Assembly (NCBI RefSeq): GCF_007992715.1
Contig: NZ_BKAU01000004.1
Location: 248,001 to 312,000, forward strand
Reading direction: 5' to 3'
From: Chitinophaga cymbidii
GTDB lineage: Bacteria; Bacteroidota; Bacteroidia; Chitinophagales; Chitinophagaceae
DNA: 64,000 bases
A program made the position numbers and the translations under genes. The notes below the pieces were generated by a model. It had not been told where the DNA came from and did not search any database. It worked only from the letters and a program-made list of their open reading frames with translations. Below are positions 60,355-64,000 of the stretch, in pieces (positions within the stretch are counted from its first letter, which is position 1; every line of letters begins with the position of its first letter).

Positions 60355-61365
60355 TTATACCGTATAAGGAGCGTTTGCCGGAACCGGCGCCAGGTCCGCG
60401 TACTGGAAATGATACCTGCTCGTTTCATGGTTGCTCCAGTCGATATTCGCGCGCATGATCGCTTTCAGACCCTCCACATACCTGACGATCTCCATGTCCA
60501 CCGCCTCGTTGAACGAGGGCAGGGTAGCGGTCAGCCGGATGAACCGCCGCACCTGGTGATCATGAATGGCGATTGTCCGGCTGATCGCCTTGTTGAGGGA
60601 AGTGTTCTTTTCATGCGCAAGGATCGTTACGAGATTATGATATTCTCCTTTTTCCCGTTCCTTCGAAAGGGAGAACAGATCGTTGGCCCAGCATACCGTG
60701 TTCCGGCATAACTCCGTCAGTTCCGTCAATACCGGATGCTCCCAGGCATCCGCCGGCAACGTAATGCGGTCGATCATTTCCACGCAGTCCGTCGCCACAT
60801 TCGCCGCGCCGATATATTGCCGGCGGGCCATGTAATCTTCTACGGACGGCCATCGCCCGGCTTCGATGTTTTTATGCTGCCAGAGCGCCGCATGAAAAAT
60901 ACGCCACAGGCTCTTCTTGTATTTTTCCAGCCATTCGGGCGTGCCGAGGCGGATGAGCCTTTCCCACAGATCGGCCAGCGCGGCAAATACCGGCTCCTTG
61001 CTGTGATGCGCGATGGACGGGTTTTCGAGAATGGCCACAAAATGCCGGCTAAATTGCTCTACCGATGCGCTGTCGTGACCACCGGACACCATCGCGTCCT
61101 GCTGGTCCAGGAAATCATCTACGAGAAACAGCAGCGTGTTCAGATCAGAATACGCGCACAACGTTTCCCGGTCCGCATTCGGGAACATGCGCGCTACCAT
61201 GTAGGCATAGCCTTCTTTGCGGTACTGCTGGATCTGCTGCTCGGTGTGAAGCAGGCCGAATTTCCGTATCCATTGTACGGTGTGGGCATCCGCTGCAAGC
61301 ACATGACTGTTGATACGGGACGGGAACGGGCAGTAAAGCCGTTTTGGAAGAATAATGGAGTACAT
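60355..61365 (-). CDS. Class I terpene synthase
   Basis: The 336-residue all-helical protein has the bacterial terpene cyclase motifs: Asp-rich LVDDFLDQQD (Asp83, Asp84, Asp87), the NSE triad in NDLFSLSKE (Asn228, Ser232, Glu236), and a C-terminal Arg-Tyr in ETSRYHF (about 315). It ionises a prenyl diphosphate, most likely farnesyl or geranyl diphosphate, and cyclises it. No prenyltransferase, P450 or methyltransferase lies beside it, so it appears to be a stand-alone cyclase. The product cannot be predicted from sequence. Confidence 0.9.
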   Translation of the reverse strand: MYSIILPKRLYCPFPSRINSHVLAADAHTVQWIRKFGLLHTEQQIQQYRKEGYAYMVARMFPNADRETLCAYSDLNTLLFLVDDFLDQQDAMVSGGHDSASVEQFSRHFVAILENPSIAHHSKEPVFAALADLWERLIRLGTPEWLEKYKKSLWRIFHAALWQHKNIEAGRWPSVEDYMARRQYIGAANVATDCVEMIDRITLPADAWEHPVLTELTELCRNTVCWANDLFSLSKEREKGEYHNLVTILAHEKNTSLNKAISRTIAIHDHQVRRFIRLTATLPSFNEAVDMEIVRYVEGLKAIMRANIDWSNHETSRYHFQYADLAPVPANAPYTV

Positions 61366-61461
61366 AAACTTTTCGTTTAATGGTTACTGTTATAGATTAC
61401 AAAATCAATATATATAAATAAGGCGATAAAAGGTAGGTTCGCAAAAGACAGGGCATTATCG

Positions 61462-61496
61462 AAAAAAGAAGCCTGCGCTTGCTGCACAGGCTTCTT
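61462..61496 (-). terminator. Intrinsic terminator of the hybrid histidine kinase gene
   Basis: AAGAAGCCTG (61466-61475) pairs with CAGGCTTCTT (61487-61496) around an 11-nt loop. On the minus strand it is followed by a T-rich tail (61467-61462). It lies 24 bases after the kinase stop. Confidence 0.85.
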
Positions 61497-61519
61497 GCAA
61501 TATTATACGTACCGTATCA

Positions 61520-63289
61520 TCAGTGGGGCGTAAACTCCCGGAGAATCCTCGTAAGGGTGGAAAGCTGCATGGGTTTCACCACGTAATCATCCGCCCCAAG
61601 GTCCCAGGCCGCCACTTTGTCTTCCCGCAGGTTGCTGCCGGTTACAAATACTACCGGCACCGCATACAGGGAAAGATGGCTTTTGAAGACCTGCAGCAGC
61701 TCCCGTCCGTCCGTATCGGGCAGCCGCATGTCCAGGAAAACAATATCCGGGCGGTTCTGTTCCGCCATCCGCAGCCCTTCCGCGCCTGTATGCGCTATTT
61801 CTACCGTGCAGCCCATGCCGGTCAGCATTTTGCCGTAAAGCCGCGAACCGATGATGTCATCGTCAATGATCAGCACCTTCGCCGGATACATGGCGTTGAC
61901 CTGCGGCGCTGTATATAAAACCGGCGATACCGCCAGGTCTGTTCTGAATTTTGCCGTGAACCTGCTTCCCGTGCCGATCTTCGTTTCTGCCGTGAGGCTG
62001 CCTCCCAGCTGCTCGGCGATCTTTAACGCAATGTGCATGCCCAGGCCCGTGCCGGAAGGATTGTTTTCGGTGGATGACATGTATGGCGTGAATAGTTTCG
62101 CCAGCGTATCGTCGGTCATGCCCGTGCCGCTGTCCTGCACGGTGATGTACCAAAACTCCCCGGCTGCATGCACCTCTATCTTCACCTCCGTGTCCTTTTT
62201 CGAAAACTTCAGCGCGTTGCTGATCAGGTTGTTCAGCACCTGCGTTACCTGTATGCGCGGAAAATTGATCGTTTCCGGCGTGCCGGGTCGTACAGCAGCA
62301 GTGATCACGAGATTTTTAACGGAGGCCTGGTAAGCAAAGAGCTGCACCGCATCCTGCAGCCAGTCGCGCACATTCAATGGCTGGATGTTCACGGGAATGG
62401 TTTGTCCCGATTCGATCTTCGCCAGCGCCAGTACGTTATTGATGATCTCGAGCGCCTGGTTCACGGAATAATCGATGCTCTCATGCATGCGCTTCCTGTC
62501 CTCGTCCGAAAGGTCCTCATCCTGCAGCAGCTTGTTGATCGCATAGAGCGCGTTCAGCGGAGAGCGCAGCTCGTGGGTGGTTTCATTGACGTAAACCGTT
62601 TTGTAAAAGCTTTCCTTCGATAGCTTGACGGCGGCATTGCTCAATTTGGCATTCGCATTACTGAGCTTGCCGATCAGCACATTGTTCTGTTGAAGATAAA
62701 AGAGGATCACCACAACATTCAGCAGGATCACGGTTGACCATGTTGCCACCCGGAACAGGGGATAGAGGCTGCTTTCAATTTCAAGCGGCGGAATGATGCG
62801 CAGCTGGGTAATGACTTCTATGCCCACCAGCGCCGCAACGGAACAAAAGATGCAGGCGGCCAGCAGCTTTTTTTCTTTCCGGGGAAAGATCAGCAACGGC
62901 CCTCCGATCAGGTAGCCCGCCATGTGCGTGGCATCAATGACGGTACTGAGCATCACGCCAAAGATCAGCGTGGCCGAGCAGAAGGTGAAATGCCATATGA
63001 GGGAGGATAAAAAATACTGCCGCCGGTAGTTGAGCAGGATAACGCTTGTGAACAGTAATGTTTCCGGTATTGCCGGGTACAGGATCACCGTTCGCCCGGA
63101 AAGGATGGTGAGCAGGCCGCCGAAGAAGAATACCAGCGAAGCTGCGATCAGGCTCGATATGTTGATGACCCGGGTTCGTTTGTTCTGCTCAGGCTCGCCG
63201 GGAACAACCCCTGCGTTTACCAGCGCATAACACCGCTTTCTTACAACTGCAGGTATCAGAAGCGGGCGCAATATTTTGGGCTGGATCAT
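61520..63289 (-). CDS. Hybrid sensor histidine kinase with C-terminal receiver
   Basis: The 589-residue protein has about six membrane helices (about 45-215) with no large periplasmic loop, then a coiled segment (IGKLSNANAKLSNAAVKLS). The HisKA H-box THELRSPLNAL (about 257) and the ATPase boxes (NLISNALKFS, DSGTGM, GTGLGMHIA) follow, then a receiver (about 470-589) with phospho-acceptor Asp in IVFLDMRLPD and Lys in YVVKPMQ. It has no output domain, so phosphate must pass on to another protein. The signal is unknown, perhaps membrane-borne. It lies upstream of the terpene synthase on the same strand, but a terminator separates them. Confidence 0.93.
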   Translation of the reverse strand: MIQPKILRPLLIPAVVRKRCYALVNAGVVPGEPEQNKRTRVINISSLIAASLVFFFGGLLTILSGRTVILYPAIPETLLFTSVILLNYRRQYFLSSLIWHFTFCSATLIFGVMLSTVIDATHMAGYLIGGPLLIFPRKEKKLLAACIFCSVAALVGIEVITQLRIIPPLEIESSLYPLFRVATWSTVILLNVVVILFYLQQNNVLIGKLSNANAKLSNAAVKLSKESFYKTVYVNETTHELRSPLNALYAINKLLQDEDLSDEDRKRMHESIDYSVNQALEIINNVLALAKIESGQTIPVNIQPLNVRDWLQDAVQLFAYQASVKNLVITAAVRPGTPETINFPRIQVTQVLNNLISNALKFSKKDTEVKIEVHAAGEFWYITVQDSGTGMTDDTLAKLFTPYMSSTENNPSGTGLGMHIALKIAEQLGGSLTAETKIGTGSRFTAKFRTDLAVSPVLYTAPQVNAMYPAKVLIIDDDIIGSRLYGKMLTGMGCTVEIAHTGAEGLRMAEQNRPDIVFLDMRLPDTDGRELLQVFKSHLSLYAVPVVFVTGSNLREDKVAAWDLGADDYVVKPMQLSTLTRILREFTPH

Positions 63290-63449
63290 GCCGGTGAAGG
63301 GTAATTAGTGACCGAAAATACATCAATTCTTCAGTTGAATACGCATATTAATGTTAATCATCTGTGAATGGAAAGGGCCGTATTGTTGTTTATCCATTGA
63401 TTTTCAACAGGAATGTGTTTAATGAATTGTTATGTGTATTTCCGGCACA

Positions 63450-63485
63450 AAATCGAAAGCCCCCGTCACCAGGGGCTTTCGATTT
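63450..63485 (-). terminator. Intrinsic terminator of katG
   Basis: The 14-bp stem AAATCGAAAGCCCC / GGGGCTTTCGATTT (63450-63463 with 63472-63485) has an 8-nt loop. The minus-strand tail is TTTTG. It lies 20 bases after the katG stop. The sequence from 63290 to 63449 holds no recognised gene. Confidence 0.88.
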
Positions 63486-63505
63486 AAGATATCTGTCAGG
63501 TCCCG

Positions 63506-64000
63506 TCAAACGAGATCAAACCTGTCCAAATTCATCACCTTATTCCACGCCGCCACAAAATCTTTCACAAATTTATCCTGCGCATCCGCGCTTCCATAAA
63601 CCTCTGCAACCGCTCTCAGTTCCGCATTGGAGCCAAATACAAGGTCAGCCCGGGTGGCCGTCCATTTGATGGCGCCGGTAGCGCGGTCGCTGCCTTCATA
63701 CAGCTCATTGTCCAGCGATGCGGCTTTCCATGCGATGTTCATGTCCAGCAGGTTCACAAAGAAATCATTGGTCAGCTGGCCGGGGCGCGTTGTGAAAACG
63801 CCATGCTTTGAACCGTCGAAATTCGTGTTCAGCGCACGCATGCCGCCGACCAGTACGGTCAGTTCCGGCGCTGTGAGCGTGAGCAAATGCGCCTTGTCTA
63901 TCAGCAATGATTCGGTGGACACGGGGAATTTTGCTTTGCGGTAATTGCGGAAGCCGTCGGCAAGCGGCTCGAGGTGGCCGATGGATTCAATATCGGTTTG
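63506..64000 (-). CDS. katG: Catalase-peroxidase KatG, C-terminal 164 residues (partial)
   Basis: This is the end of KatG's C-terminal, non-heme domain: APELTVLVGGMRALN, GVFTTRPGQLTNDFFVNLLDM, ATRADLVFGSNAELRAVAEVY and the terminal FVAAWNKVMNLDRFDLV are hallmark segments. The frame is open through the window edge, so the N-terminal catalytic heme domain lies outside. KatG removes hydrogen peroxide. An internal ATG at 63922 is not the start. Confidence 0.96.
   Translation of the reverse strand, partial: QTDIESIGHLEPLADGFRNYRKAKFPVSTESLLIDKAHLLTLTAPELTVLVGGMRALNTNFDGSKHGVFTTRPGQLTNDFFVNLLDMNIAWKAASLDNELYEGSDRATGAIKWTATRADLVFGSNAELRAVAEVYGSADAQDKFVKDFVAAWNKVMNLDRFDLV

Overview
The window reads as chromosome of a Bacteroidota bacterium, most likely Chitinophagaceae (Chitinophaga-like). 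The evidence is two SusC/SusD operons, polysaccharide-utilisation enzymes with lipoprotein or Sec signals, a periplasmic Reg_prop/Y_Y_Y sensor kinase, LytTR/LytS pairs, DUF4251, DUF4846 and DUF5007 proteins, Shine-Dalgarno-poor starts, and promoters of the TTG-(17-23)-TAnnTTTG type. Most genes are moderately GC-rich. The stretch from about 41.4 to 45.0 kb is visibly more AT-rich and looks like accessory DNA.

Layout. 1-6.9 kb is an arabinan locus: a two-component regulator split into separate kinase and response-regulator genes, a beta-trefoil GH43 lipoprotein and a GH51 alpha-L-arabinofuranosidase. 7.2-15.8 kb holds an M16 peptidase, a DUF4846 protein, a cold-shock protein, a CvfB-like S1 protein, a coupled SRPBCC/helical pair, an AraC regulator and an S10 serine carboxypeptidase. 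16.5-22.9 kb is a four-gene SusC-SusD-FAS1-DUF5007 operon preceded by a 630-base leader with GGAA-loop hairpins. 22.9-33.9 kb is housekeeping and envelope functions: dinB, def, a DsbA-like protein, an M1 peptidase, a LytTR/LytS system with an extra degenerate LytS, and a TlpA-like thioredoxin.

34.0-41.4 kb is an Fe-S and oxidative-damage block. sufBCDSE-sufT-msrC runs on the minus strand from two candidate promoters. The divergent regulator sufR and the convergent msrB lie beside it. 41.4-44.9 kb is the most unusual part. It holds an inverted array of 11-bp repeats, tRNA-Lys(CTT) with a terminator-like leader, an ABC/AAA-type ATPase fused to a DUF4435 (TOPRIM-like) domain, a stand-alone protein resembling EF-Tu domain III, an acetyltransferase and a decayed small gene. 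The ATPase-DUF4435 plus EF-Tu-like pair is my best candidate for an undescribed defence system.

45.0-56.9 kb is a second polysaccharide locus, in the order GH43, GH105, SusC, SusD, Ig-like binding lipoprotein, GH43 with C-terminal discoidin-like domain, GH105. Its content points to arabinan side chains and unsaturated rhamnogalacturonan or pectin oligomers. 57.6-64 kb contains an AraC regulator, a Bcr/CflA-like MFS exporter, a class I terpene synthase, a hybrid histidine kinase and the 3' end of katG. All assignments come from reading the sequence; no database search was run.
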